Assembly (NCBI RefSeq): GCF_902506325.1
Contig: NZ_LR732328.1
Span: 248,001-312,000 of the forward strand
Origin: Limnobacter sp. 130
GTDB lineage: Bacteria > Pseudomonadota > Gammaproteobacteria > Burkholderiales > Burkholderiaceae_B
Direction of reading: 5' to 3'
DNA: 64,000 bases
A program made the translations under genes and the position numbers. The notes beneath the pieces were generated by a model that saw only the letters and a list, made by a program, of their open reading frames with translations, did no database searches and was not told the origin of the DNA. Below, in pieces: positions 26,646 to 35,267 of the stretch. Positions within the stretch are counted from its first letter, which is position 1. Each line of letters begins with the position of its first letter.

Positions 26646-28754
26646 TTACAAATCGACGCTGACAATTGCCTTGATAGTTCGCGGTGTGCCCACGCCAATC
26701 AAGCCGTTGCCTGCAGTGCTGTAGTAGTTTTTGTCGGTGGGGTTGTCCACCACCAACTGGAACTGCGTGGGTGTGCTGCCAATTACAGTTGCATAACGCA
26801 CGCCCAGCGAGGCCACGGTGTAGCCGCCGATGAATGCCTGATTCTGGTCATTCACAGCACGTTCGCCGGTGTAGTACAGGCCGCCGTTGAAGCTTAAACC
26901 GGGCACGCTGATCAGGCGATATTCCGCAAACAGGCTGGCGGTTTTCTCGGCAGTGTTTTCAGGGACCTTTCCAACTGTGGCCGGGTTGCCGTCGTTTTGT
27001 AGTTCAGCGTCCATCAGCAGGGCCGATGCTGCAATTGAAAGCTGCTTGTTCAGCTCGCCAGTCCAGGCCATTTCGAAACCGCTGTAGTTGGCTTTGCCGT
27101 TCAAGCCAAACACCATTGTGTTCGGGTCTTCAAAAGTCGAAGCACGATCAATGTCGAAGTACGCAATTTGCGCCAAACTGTTTTGACCGATCTTGAGTTT
27201 TGCACCCACTTCGCGTTGCTCGGATTTTGCCGGGTCGAGCAACTGAAATGCATTGGCAGAACTGGCGGGTGCCTGGCCCGATTCTTCCAGACCTTCCACA
27301 TAGCTGGCGTACACCGACACGTCCTGACGTGGCTTGTACATCACAGCCAAAGAAGGCGTGGTTTCTTGCGCGTTGTACAGGCGCACAGTGCGTGTGCCAT
27401 CGGCGGCAACTCTCAGGTCTTCGGTGCGGTAGTCGCCTCGGCGAAGGCCAGCCAGCACTTGCCACTGTTCATTCAACTGCATGCGGTCGAACACGTACAG
27501 GCCTTGGTCGTCAATGGTGACTGCCGAGTAAGCGCCTGTGAATGACACGTTTTGTGGTGCAATGTCGCGTGGGTTGTACAGGTTTTGACTGAAAATGCTT
27601 TGCGGCGCGGTTACACCTGGTGTGTTGCTGGCGCGGCTGTTGGTGGTGTAGCCAAACGACAGGTTGTGCGTAATGGGGCCGGTGGCCAATTCACCGTAAA
27701 TTTCACCCCGGTAGTTGGTGTTGTCGAACTGTTGATTGCGGCTGTAGAAGATTTGCAGTTCACCTTCGCCGGTGTTCAGGTCGTAGTTTTGAAAGCGTGA
27801 AAATGCGCGGTCGCGAGTGGTTTCAGCGTAACCGGCTTCAAATAACACGCCCCAGGAATCGCTGAGTACATAGTCCACACGCGCCAGGTAGTTTTGTGCG
27901 TTGGCATCGTATTGCTGCCATTCACCGGCCAGGTTGGTTTTGTTGTCGGGCACGGGGGGCAAAGTAACGCTGCCGTTGACCGCAGGCAGCAAACGGATCG
28001 AGGCTTGTTCGCTGACCGATTTTTCGTAATGCTCAACATCGAATCGAAAGCTGAGGCGATCTGTAATTTTCCAGTCGTAAGCGATGCTGGCCAATTCGCG
28101 TTCGCCACTGTATTTGTTCACGCCAATGTCTTCAGAACCCTTGACCAGGTTTACCCGCAGGCCCTGGTTGTCGTTCTCGCCAAACTTGCGGCCCCAGTCA
28201 ATGTGCGTCATGGCTGCGCCATGTTCATTCACACTTTGGCTTAGGCTGAAGACGGGCTTGTTGCCAGCGCGTTTGGTCACCAAATTCACCACGCCCGAGG
28301 GTGGAATAAAACCGTAGTACAGCGATGAAGCGCCCTTGAGCACTTCAACCTGTTGCTTGTTCTCTAGCGGTACATCGACCAGGTTGATGATGGGCAGCGA
28401 GCCGTTTAAACGGTAGTTGCCACGGTTTTCAACCAGAATGCCGCGAATGGCAATGTTGTCATAAGTCGATCCGTTCAATTGCGAACGGGTAACACCTGCC
28501 GTGTTGCGCAGTGCGCCAAACAGGGTGGTGGCCGATTGTGCGTCGAGCACTTCGCGGGTGACCGAATTAACCGTAAGTGGTACGTCAATGGGGGCTGTGT
28601 CACGGAAGGTGCCAACCTGCACGGCGCTGCTGGAGTAGCTGCCTTGTTCGCGGGCCTGTACTTCCACTTCTTGAAGTTCGGTGTTGTTTTGTGCCAGGGC
28701 GGTGGCTGGCAGGCCCAAGCTGAGCAGGGCCAATGCGATTGGTTTGAGTTTCAT
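26646..28754 (-). CDS. TonB-dependent siderophore receptor
   Basis: 702-residue outer-membrane receptor. Signal peptide MKLKPIALALLSLGLPATALA; a plug domain (VPLTVNSVTREVLDAQSATT, NIAIRGILVENRGNYRLNG, VEVLKGASSLYYGFIPPSGV, VNLVTKRAG), then a beta barrel ending in aromatic-poor VSVDL. The plug style matches ferrichrome/ferric hydroxamate receptors. No siderophore synthesis or ABC importer genes are nearby, so the ligand is probably a xenosiderophore. A possible Fur site lies about 50 bp upstream. Confidence 0.92.
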   Translation of the reverse strand: MKLKPIALALLSLGLPATALAQNNTELQEVEVQAREQGSYSSSAVQVGTFRDTAPIDVPLTVNSVTREVLDAQSATTLFGALRNTAGVTRSQLNGSTYDNIAIRGILVENRGNYRLNGSLPIINLVDVPLENKQQVEVLKGASSLYYGFIPPSGVVNLVTKRAGNKPVFSLSQSVNEHGAAMTHIDWGRKFGENDNQGLRVNLVKGSEDIGVNKYSGERELASIAYDWKITDRLSFRFDVEHYEKSVSEQASIRLLPAVNGSVTLPPVPDNKTNLAGEWQQYDANAQNYLARVDYVLSDSWGVLFEAGYAETTRDRAFSRFQNYDLNTGEGELQIFYSRNQQFDNTNYRGEIYGELATGPITHNLSFGYTTNSRASNTPGVTAPQSIFSQNLYNPRDIAPQNVSFTGAYSAVTIDDQGLYVFDRMQLNEQWQVLAGLRRGDYRTEDLRVAADGTRTVRLYNAQETTPSLAVMYKPRQDVSVYASYVEGLEESGQAPASSANAFQLLDPAKSEQREVGAKLKIGQNSLAQIAYFDIDRASTFEDPNTMVFGLNGKANYSGFEMAWTGELNKQLSIAASALLMDAELQNDGNPATVGKVPENTAEKTASLFAEYRLISVPGLSFNGGLYYTGERAVNDQNQAFIGGYTVASLGVRYATVIGSTPTQFQLVVDNPTDKNYYSTAGNGLIGVGTPRTIKAIVSVDL

Positions 28755-28801
28755 GATGATTGCTGTGATGGATTTTATTTTATGAAGGTAAGATACTAAA
28801 C

Positions 28802-28820
28802 GATAATGACTCGTATTACT
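28802..28820. promoter_or_regulatory. Possible Fur box upstream of TonB receptor
   Basis: GATAATGACTCGTATTACT matches the 19-bp Fur consensus at about 12 positions, mainly the left arm GATAATGA and ATTA in the right arm. Position, roughly 50 bp before the receptor ATG, suits iron repression. The right arm is weak, so this is tentative. Confidence 0.35.
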
Positions 28821-28906
28821 AATATCAATAACACAAACCGTTGTTTGTCCTGTGCTTTTCAGGGTTTAGAATGTGGCCTGTGCCTTACTTTGAAGAATAC
28901 AAAACC

Positions 28907-29410
28907 ATGGCCCAGTGGTATGTGATGTACACCAAGCCCCGCCAGGAGTCTGTGGCGCTTGAAAACCTGCAACGCCAGAATTACTCCGTTTTTTTTCCGC
29001 AAGCCCGCGTGCAAAAACGCAAGGCCGGGCAGGGCAGCGTGCAGGTGGTGGAACCCCTGTTTCCCCGCTATATGTTTGTCAATCTCGAAGTTGGGGTGGA
29101 TGATTTTTCCAAACTGCGTTCAACCAAGGGTTGCATGGATTTGGTGAAGTTTGGCGGTAAACCCGCCATTGTGCCGCTTGAGCTGATCGGGCTGATTCAA
29201 GGCCAGGTCGATGGTGACTTTGTGCTCGATTTGCTGGCGCTTAACAGGCTGGAAGTGGGCGGCGAAGTGCGCGTGGCCGAGGGCCCGTTCGAGGGCATGA
29301 TGGGAAAAATTGCAGCGCAGAAAAGCGATCAGAGAGTGATCGTGTTGCTGAATGTTTTGGGTGCAGAACGAAGCGTGGAGCTGGCCCGCAGTCAGCTGGA
29401 CAAGGCATGA
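28907..29410 (+). CDS. rfaH: Transcription antitermination factor RfaH (NusG paralogue)
   Basis: 167 residues from the ATG at 28907. NGN domain: AQWYVMYTKPRQESVALENL, VVEPLFPRYMFVNLE; C-terminal KOW domain: VRVAEGPFEGMMGKIAAQKS. RfaH loads onto RNA polymerase paused at ops sites and suppresses termination in long surface-polysaccharide operons. A matching ops element precedes the 12.5-kb operon in this window. An earlier in-frame ATG (28841) adds 22 residues not seen in the family. The end overlaps the convergent receiver gene by 19 bp. Confidence 0.9.
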   Translation: MAQWYVMYTKPRQESVALENLQRQNYSVFFPQARVQKRKAGQGSVQVVEPLFPRYMFVNLEVGVDDFSKLRSTKGCMDLVKFGGKPAIVPLELIGLIQGQVDGDFVLDLLALNRLEVGGEVRVAEGPFEGMMGKIAAQKSDQRVIVLLNVLGAERSVELARSQLDKA

Positions 29411-29772
29411 GTTTCATCGAGAACAGACTTCAGCTTGTTCAGGAAGTATTCGGGTTGGACTGGCTTGAGCATCCAGCCTTGAACGCCCAATAGTTTGGCT
29501 TCGGTCACCAGGCTTTTGCCCGCCAAAGTACTCATGACAATAATGGGCGTGTGCTTGGCCACTTGACGCACACGGCTGCAGAATTCGAGTCCGCTGATTC
29601 CGGGCATGTCGATGTCGGTTACGATGAGGTCGGGTATGCCATGGTCAACCATGTATTGCAAGCCTTCCTCGGCGCTCGCTACGGTTTGTGCTTCAAACCC
29701 CGCTTGGCGAATAACTTCCGCATAAACACTGCGAATGGATCGTGCGTCGTCAAGCAACAAGACTGTTTTCAT
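29392..29772 (-). CDS. Single-domain response regulator (CheY-like receiver)
   Basis: 126 residues, a lone receiver: acidic pair in VLLLDDARSIR, phosphorylation site in DLIVTDIDMPGISGLEF, Thr/Ser switch in IIVMSTLAG and lysine in GWMLKPVQPEYF. No output domain. ATG at 29772 gives the standard MKTVLLLDD start. It may take phosphate from a kinase elsewhere or from the hybrid kinase at 21374; that pairing is unproven. Confidence 0.88.
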   Translation of the reverse strand: MKTVLLLDDARSIRSVYAEVIRQAGFEAQTVASAEEGLQYMVDHGIPDLIVTDIDMPGISGLEFCSRVRQVAKHTPIIVMSTLAGKSLVTEAKLLGVQGWMLKPVQPEYFLNKLKSVLDETHALSS

Positions 29773-29870
29773 ACTGACTTTCCATTTTTCTACGCGGAGT
29801 GGAAATGTTAAATCAGTATGAGGTACAAAAGACAACTTTTAACGATAGTTAACCCTTATCGTCTTCGGGC

Positions 29871-30269
29871 TTATTTGGTGCGGTTCCAGTCGTTGACACA
29901 ACCCACGTGTACCGTGTTGCGGGGGACTGGGCCAGTTTGACTCAGGGTGCGGTTTTCGCCCGGCATAATGTAAAGCTCGGTCATTTGAGCACCCACGAGC
30001 ACGCGACAACGCTTGGGGTGTTCTTTGTGCTGGTTCTCGATGTAGATCACGGTTTCTTCGCAAGACTGTGTCACCTTGGCCTTGGTAGAGCCGTCGGAGA
30101 GGTCTTGCTCTTGCTTGCCTTCGATGTTGCACATGGTGGCCGAGGTGCTGCTGTTTTCGGCTGCCTTGTCGTTGTTCGGCGCTGGTACTACAGCCACGCA
30201 CGCGGCGGCAAGTGAAGAGACCACGGCGATCAAGCCGAAGCGTGTAAGTAGTTTTCCATTGATAGTCAT
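29871..30269 (-). CDS. Small putative lipoprotein
   Basis: 132 residues from ATG 30269. Signal with lipobox: GLIAVVSSLAAACVAVVPAP. The mature part has four further cysteines (MCNIEG, QSCEET, RCRVLV, VGCVND), which could form two disulfides in the periplasm, and ends in NRTK. No family recognised. It is divergent from rmlB2, with 134 bp between the start codons. Confidence 0.7.
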   Translation of the reverse strand: MTINGKLLTRFGLIAVVSSLAAACVAVVPAPNNDKAAENSSTSATMCNIEGKQEQDLSDGSTKAKVTQSCEETVIYIENQHKEHPKRCRVLVGAQMTELYIMPGENRTLSQTGPVPRNTVHVGCVNDWNRTK

Positions 30270-30403
30270 GTTCTGTCCTTGATAAATTAAAGGCGGGCTG
30301 ATGCCTGCGATAATTGAAATACTGCGCCGCGCACAATTGGCATTGTGACTTATTGTGTATTTTTTTAATTCAGCTTTTATTCTAAGCAATTTACTGACCA
30401 ATC

Positions 30404-31432
30404 ATGACTTTACTTGTTACAGGTTCTGCAGGTTTTATCGGCTCGTGTTATGTACGACAACATTTTGAGCGTAGCAGCGAGCCTGTAGTCAGCCTGGATG
30501 CGTTGACCTATGCGGGCCACTTAAGCACGCTAGGCCCAGTGTTGAACCGGCCGGAACATACCTTTGTGCATGCATCGATTGGTGATATTGACAGTGTGCG
30601 GGAAATTTTTTCGCGACACAAACCCAGAGCCATATTGAACTTTGCGGCTGAAAGCCATGTGGACCGGTCCATTTTGGGGCCGGGCGCCTTTATTGAAACC
30701 AATGTGGTGGGCACCTACCGATTGCTGGAGTGCGCGCGTGAATACTGGAATGGTTTGGACGGCGAGGCGAAAAATGAGTTTCGCTTTTTGCATGTAAGCA
30801 CCGACGAGGTGTATGGCACCTTGAGGCCGGAAGATGCGCCCTTTGCTGAAACCACGCGCTATGAGCCCAACAGCCCTTACTCGGCCAGCAAGGCCGCCAG
30901 CGACCATTTGGTGCGCGCCTGGCACCACACTTACGGTTTGCCGGTGTTGACCACAAATTGCAGCAACAACTACGGGCCTTATCACTTTCCGGAAAAGCTG
31001 ATCCCTTTGTGCATCATGAATGCGCTGAACGGCAAGCAACTGCCGGTGTATGGCGATGGCCAACAAATTCGCGACTGGCTGTTTGTTGAAGACCACACGC
31101 GTGGCATTCGCGCTGTGCTTGAGCAGGGCAAACTTGGCGAAACTTACAACATTGGTGGCTGGAACGAGAAGGCCAACCTGGATGTGGTGAAGTTGATTTG
31201 TGCTTTGCTGGATGAATTGAAACCGCGTGCGGATGGTGTTTCCTATGCAACGCAAATTGCGTTTGTGACAGACCGCCCCGGGCACGATCGCCGCTACGCA
31301 ATTGATGCACGAAAAATTGAGCGCGAGTTGGGTTGGAAGCCAGCTGAAACATTCGAAACCGGGATTCGAAAAACCGTGCAGTGGTATTTGGCGAACCAGG
31401 CTTGGGTTGCCGAAGTGACCGCAGAACGGTGA
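30404..31432 (+). CDS. rmlB: dTDP-glucose 4,6-dehydratase, copy 2
   Basis: Full-length 342-residue dehydratase: [56 protein letters not shown] and [13 protein letters not shown] near the C-terminus. Second RmlB of the window, in the same direction as rmlA, rmlC and rmlD, so probably the housekeeping rhamnose copy, whereas copy 1 ends the polysaccharide operon. The central residues are nearly identical between copies; the first third is not. Confidence 0.96.
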   Translation: MTLLVTGSAGFIGSCYVRQHFERSSEPVVSLDALTYAGHLSTLGPVLNRPEHTFVHASIGDIDSVREIFSRHKPRAILNFAAESHVDRSILGPGAFIETNVVGTYRLLECAREYWNGLDGEAKNEFRFLHVSTDEVYGTLRPEDAPFAETTRYEPNSPYSASKAASDHLVRAWHHTYGLPVLTTNCSNNYGPYHFPEKLIPLCIMNALNGKQLPVYGDGQQIRDWLFVEDHTRGIRAVLEQGKLGETYNIGGWNEKANLDVVKLICALLDELKPRADGVSYATQIAFVTDRPGHDRRYAIDARKIERELGWKPAETFETGIRKTVQWYLANQAWVAEVTAER

Positions 31433-31451
31433 TTTTTGATCTGAACTTGAA

Positions 31452-31749
31452 GGGTCGCCACTGGCTTAACAGCCCAATCGGCGGCGGTGTTTCGATCGCC
31501 TCGCCTTCAAGAAAACCTGCCCGTTTGAATTCAACCGCCACGGTCGGCCATGGGCCGGCACCGAGACTCGGCCCGCTTTTTTGCCGAGCGAGGTGAGTCA
31601 GGGTGAATCTCAAAAAGGGAAGTACAGGTTTTCAGGCGAGAGATTGGAACCCAAGCCGATCGGGCGGTTAACGAGCGGTCGAGAAAGCGGAACCCAAGCC
31701 GATCGGGCAGTTAACGAGCGGTCGAGAAAGCGGAGCCCAAGCCGATTGG
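31452..31749. repeat. Imperfect inverted repeat with 43-bp tandem units between rmlB2 and rmlD
   Basis: The 395-bp gap between rmlB2 and rmlD has no convincing gene. Its right half holds a 43-bp unit beginning AACCCAAGCCGATCGGGC at 31648-31690 and again at 31691-31733 (one base different), plus a partial third copy to 31749. The left half (31452-31520) is an imperfect reverse complement of 31625-31690, sharing CAGGTTTTC, AGGCGAG, GCCGATyGGGC and GTTAA blocks. The whole could fold into a long hairpin, as in a MITE-like or REP-type element. Confidence 0.6.
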
Positions 31750-31827
31750 TCTAAACAAACCTGCACTCCAGCAGGCACGTAATCAATACGGTTAAACTAC
31801 AGCAACAGTTTTCAGGAGAACTTTGCT

Positions 31828-32775
31828 TTGGGAATTCGCGTACTCGTGCTCGGCGCACAAGGCCAACTGGGCCACACCATTGGTCAACACGCCAAGCCCG
31901 CTTTGATGGAAACCATGGACGCCTGCATCAGCTACGGTCGCGACAAAGCCGACCTGGCCAAGCCCGACACCCTGATCAATGCCTTGAAAGACGTTCGCCC
32001 CGACGTGGTAATCAATGCGGCCGCCTACACCAACGTTGAAAAAGCCGAAACCGAACCCGAACTTGCACACGCCATTAACGCAAAGGCTGTTGGTATTTTG
32101 GCCGAGCAATGCAAAAAGCAAGGCGTGGCGCTTGTGCATTACAGCACTGATTACGTGTTTGATGGCAAAGCCAATCAACCTTACACAGAGACCGATACCA
32201 CCAACCCGTTAAGCGCCTACGGAAAATCGAAACTTGAAGGCGAAAGATACCTGAAAGAAGTGGGTGGCAACTGGGTGGTGTTTCGCACCAGTTGGGTTTA
32301 CGGGCAACGCGGCAATAACTTTTGCAGAACCATGATCAAGCTTGCGCAAGAGCGCGACAGTTTGAAAGTGGTCGATGATCAAACCGGTGCGCCCACACCC
32401 GCAAACTGGCTGGCTGAACTGGGGTTAACCGTGGCAGGTGTTGTGGCCATGCAGCGCTACAAAACCACGGGCAAACTGGCCCCTACTTTTTTGCCCGATT
32501 TTCCTTCTGAAATTCCAAGCGGTGAAATTTTTCACGCCAGTGCGGCGGGTGTCACCACGTGGTTCGACTACGCCTGTTTGGCCATTGAACATGCACACAA
32601 GCAAGGCATTGTTCAGCGCATGCCCAACATTGAACGTGTAAAAACTGACAGCATGAATTTTGCGGCACAACGCCCAGCGTACTCAGTACTGAACAACCAA
32701 AAATTGATGGACACCTTCCGTGTGAATCCACCCGAGTGGACGAAAGGTGTTCGTAATTTTATGTTGAATTATTAA
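31828..32775 (+). CDS. rmlD: dTDP-4-dehydrorhamnose reductase
   Basis: NADPH-dependent last step of dTDP-L-rhamnose synthesis. N-terminal IRVLVLGAQGQLGHTI, VVINAAAYTNVEKAE, YSTDYVFDG and SAYGKSKLEGE (catalytic Tyr/Lys). 315 residues. The start is TTG at 31828, supported by AGGAG ending 9 bp upstream; no ATG fits the family start. The last 4 bases overlap the convergent fic gene. Confidence 0.95.
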   Translation: MGIRVLVLGAQGQLGHTIGQHAKPALMETMDACISYGRDKADLAKPDTLINALKDVRPDVVINAAAYTNVEKAETEPELAHAINAKAVGILAEQCKKQGVALVHYSTDYVFDGKANQPYTETDTTNPLSAYGKSKLEGERYLKEVGGNWVVFRTSWVYGQRGNNFCRTMIKLAQERDSLKVVDDQTGAPTPANWLAELGLTVAGVVAMQRYKTTGKLAPTFLPDFPSEIPSGEIFHASAAGVTTWFDYACLAIEHAHKQGIVQRMPNIERVKTDSMNFAAQRPAYSVLNNQKLMDTFRVNPPEWTKGVRNFMLNY

Positions 32776-34250
32776 GGATTCAGCAGTCGGTGCTGAACCA
32801 GAGAGCGTTCAAATGCGTTGCACTGTTTCATTTTTTCAATCACTGCATCAAGTTCATCGTATTTGAAACCCGCAGACCAGGCTTGAATTCTTTCCATCGC
32901 CGAAACAAACGGGCCTGGATTTCCTTCACGACTTAGTGCGTGTAGACAATCCAGATATTCGTCGCGGAACAGAGTGGGGATAATTATTCTGCAGGCACCC
33001 ACCACGGACAATTCAGAGTTCATGACCAAGCGCGCCAAGCGACCATTTCCATCATTGAAAGGATGAACTTCTGACACAAGAAACATCGCATACAATGCCC
33101 GGGGCAAACCAGCTGGAATGGTAGGTAGCAAGAGGGATCCTTGTGTCAATGTGCCACGTACTAATTCAGGTTCGACAAACGCAGTGTTGCCTGCGCGATT
33201 TCGTTTTAGTTTGAATTCGCCCGGCTCCACTTCAGGCCGTTCTCGCATTTGGTCCCAGTGACGTTTGCGAAGTTGTGTTTCAACTGGTGGACCACTGGCC
33301 AAAACCTGGTGCATCCAGGCAGGTGTCACTGCCTGCCGAAAGACGCCAAGAATATCGTGTGAGTCTTTGGGGCGATTTGGCATCGGTTTACCGGAAAGTA
33401 CGATCTCGAGTGCTTCTTGAATATCAAATTCAGTGCCTTCAATGAAATTGGAAAAGTACGATTCCAGAAATGCAAAGTGAATCATCGCCTGGGGAGTTCG
33501 GGCCACTTCATCCGCTTGGTGTATGGGTTGCGATCGCAGTACTGCTGCCAAATTCTCGAACATTTCAAGTCGGTCCGAATCATAAGGAGGTGCAGCCGTA
33601 AGCGCACGCCCCTTGGAGGTGATTAGCGTAGACGTGCGGGTTCTTAAAATGCTGCCAATCAGTGAATCGAGAATATTGAATTCTTTGATCATTCCCAATC
33701 TGTTGGCAAGAGGATTCGCTGCCTCCCGCAGCGCAGTCAGCACGTGTTCTCCGCGTGCCTTACAAATGGTTAGCAGACGATTTTCTACCTCCTCGCGGCC
33801 AACTGCTTTTTTATTGCTACCTCGGCTCGGGGTTAAATTTTCAAGCAAACAACGTGCTTCAGACGCGTAATAAATTCCGTGTCCTTGAATAGGCATGTCA
33901 CCCTGCTGGGGTGGCGCACCTTTCAAGGCAACAATTTGCAATCCTGGAAGTTGAACCTTTCGACTGTACGTGTGGGTAATGTAAAGCACGCCTTGGTCGG
34001 GCATGCCACCATTGAAGGCGCTGCGAAACGAGATGACCGCATTCGGGAAAAGTGAACCAGTTACTCGGATCCGTTCACGCGCGATCAAAGCAGGCCAGCT
34101 TTCTTCTGGCAAATTGCTTAGCATGCCTTTGGCGATCTGTTTGAGTCCACCCGCCTTCAGCTGGCGCTGAACGCCTCGAACTTGCGCAGAAGTTAACTCC
34201 TTGTAAAGAACAAGTGAGTAATCCGGATTTGTCGCGTTTTTGACAGCCAA
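32772..34250 (-). CDS. Fic-domain protein with N-terminal AbiEi-like winged helix
   Basis: 492 residues. Residues ~10-75 resemble the winged helix of AbiEi antitoxins (VRGVQRQLKAGGLKQIAKGM ... RIRVTGSLFPNAV). The Fic core has an inhibitory (S/T)xxxEG motif at S267-G272 (SNFIEG) and an intact HPFNDGNGRLAR active site (H396), so AMP transfer or similar activity is expected. The start is a TTG (34250) two codons after an in-frame TAA. Three direct repeats overlap the start region and could be its own operator. Unlike the Fic protein at 15.5 kb, its active site is canonical. Confidence 0.9.
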   Translation of the reverse strand: MAVKNATNPDYSLVLYKELTSAQVRGVQRQLKAGGLKQIAKGMLSNLPEESWPALIARERIRVTGSLFPNAVISFRSAFNGGMPDQGVLYITHTYSRKVQLPGLQIVALKGAPPQQGDMPIQGHGIYYASEARCLLENLTPSRGSNKKAVGREEVENRLLTICKARGEHVLTALREAANPLANRLGMIKEFNILDSLIGSILRTRTSTLITSKGRALTAAPPYDSDRLEMFENLAAVLRSQPIHQADEVARTPQAMIHFAFLESYFSNFIEGTEFDIQEALEIVLSGKPMPNRPKDSHDILGVFRQAVTPAWMHQVLASGPPVETQLRKRHWDQMRERPEVEPGEFKLKRNRAGNTAFVEPELVRGTLTQGSLLLPTIPAGLPRALYAMFLVSEVHPFNDGNGRLARLVMNSELSVVGACRIIIPTLFRDEYLDCLHALSREGNPGPFVSAMERIQAWSAGFKYDELDAVIEKMKQCNAFERSLVQHRLLNP

Positions 34251-34316
34251 TTGTTAACACCTAAAAAATTGTCGTGTTTTTGAGTGTTAACAGTATATCT
34301 TTGTCGTGTTTGGGGT
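34229..34316. promoter_or_regulatory. Three direct repeats overlapping the fic start (operator)
   Basis: TTGTCGyGTTTTTGA-like repeats begin at 34229, 34269 and 34301 (the third is TTGTCGTGTTTGGGG). TGTTAACA also occurs just after the first and near the second. The first copy covers codons 3-7 of the fic gene. Position and repetition suggest binding by the protein's own N-terminal winged helix, as with AbiEi autorepression (family knowledge). Confidence 0.55.
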
Positions 34317-34337
34317 GGTTAGTATTGTTTTAGATGT

Positions 34338-35246
34338 TCAGTGAATACGCAGCACCGTGCTTTTCACAGAGGCCCATGCGCCAACCATCACAAGTACCAC
34401 CCAAACCAGGATTAGTCCCAGTGCGGTAATGCCATTGGGCTGCTCAAAGCGGAAATCACGATCAAATTCGCGAATGAATGTGCCCGCAGCTTCGTCGGCC
34501 AAGCCCATGGCACCGCTCACCACCGCATAAGCCAAACCAAAGGCCACCAGCGCCAGGCTGACTGACCACCACAATGTGGGGCGGCCCACTTCAGTGTCGG
34601 TTGCGCCCAGCGATTTCAGCACATGCACTTCAGCCTGGTTACGAATCAATTGCAAGCGCACGGTATTGAATGTCACCACCAGCACCATGCCGGCAATCAG
34701 CACTGCCAAGGCCATGGCAATAATTTGCGTGCCGTTCAATACCGATTGCAGTCGGCGAACCCATTGCGCGTCGTACTGCACATGCTCCACACCCGTGAAG
34801 TTTTGCCACTGCGTAATTTTATTTTCGATGGCTTGTGTGTCGGTGGTGGCATCCACTTCCAGCACCACCACCACGGTGTAGGGCAGGGGGTTTTCAGGCA
34901 AGGCCTCGGCCAGGTCAGGGGTTTGGCTTTGGGTGCGCAAACGTTCCATGGCTTGTTCAGGCGTCACAATATTCACACTGTCCAGATCGAAATCGCGTTT
35001 CAATTGCGCGGCTGCGCTTTTCACTGAATCAAGCGTGGCATCGGGTTTGAAATACAGGCTGATTTCAGGGTCGCCCACCCAGCGGTCCATGCTGGGCACA
35101 ATGGCGCTTAGGCCTTGTGCAATGGTCCAGGGCATGGCCAAAGCAATGGCCAGCACCAGGGCATTGAACAGGTGGCCAAGTGGCTCATCAAGCCAAAGCT
35201 TTAAACCGGCAGAAATTGAAAACCACTGCAAACGTAACCAACGCAT
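34338..35246 (-). CDS. ftsX: Cell division ABC-transporter permease-like protein FtsX
   Basis: 302 residues with an N-terminal membrane helix (LFNALVLAIALAMPWTIAQG), a periplasmic ECD (~residues 50-160) and three more helices near the C-terminus. FtsX with FtsE links the divisome to periplasmic murein hydrolase activation. It lies 21 bp after ftsE in the conserved ftsY-ftsE-ftsX order. Confidence 0.93.
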   Translation of the reverse strand: MRWLRLQWFSISAGLKLWLDEPLGHLFNALVLAIALAMPWTIAQGLSAIVPSMDRWVGDPEISLYFKPDATLDSVKSAAAQLKRDFDLDSVNIVTPEQAMERLRTQSQTPDLAEALPENPLPYTVVVVLEVDATTDTQAIENKITQWQNFTGVEHVQYDAQWVRRLQSVLNGTQIIAMALAVLIAGMVLVVTFNTVRLQLIRNQAEVHVLKSLGATDTEVGRPTLWWSVSLALVAFGLAYAVVSGAMGLADEAAGTFIREFDRDFRFEQPNGITALGLILVWVVLVMVGAWASVKSTVLRIH

Positions 35247-35267
35247 GTGTTGTCTCTTAAAAGTGGA

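Noticed and set aside
31381-31596. Short plus-strand frame after rmlB2
   Set aside because: Starts inside rmlB2 and its translation follows the inverted-repeat sequence; no protein features.
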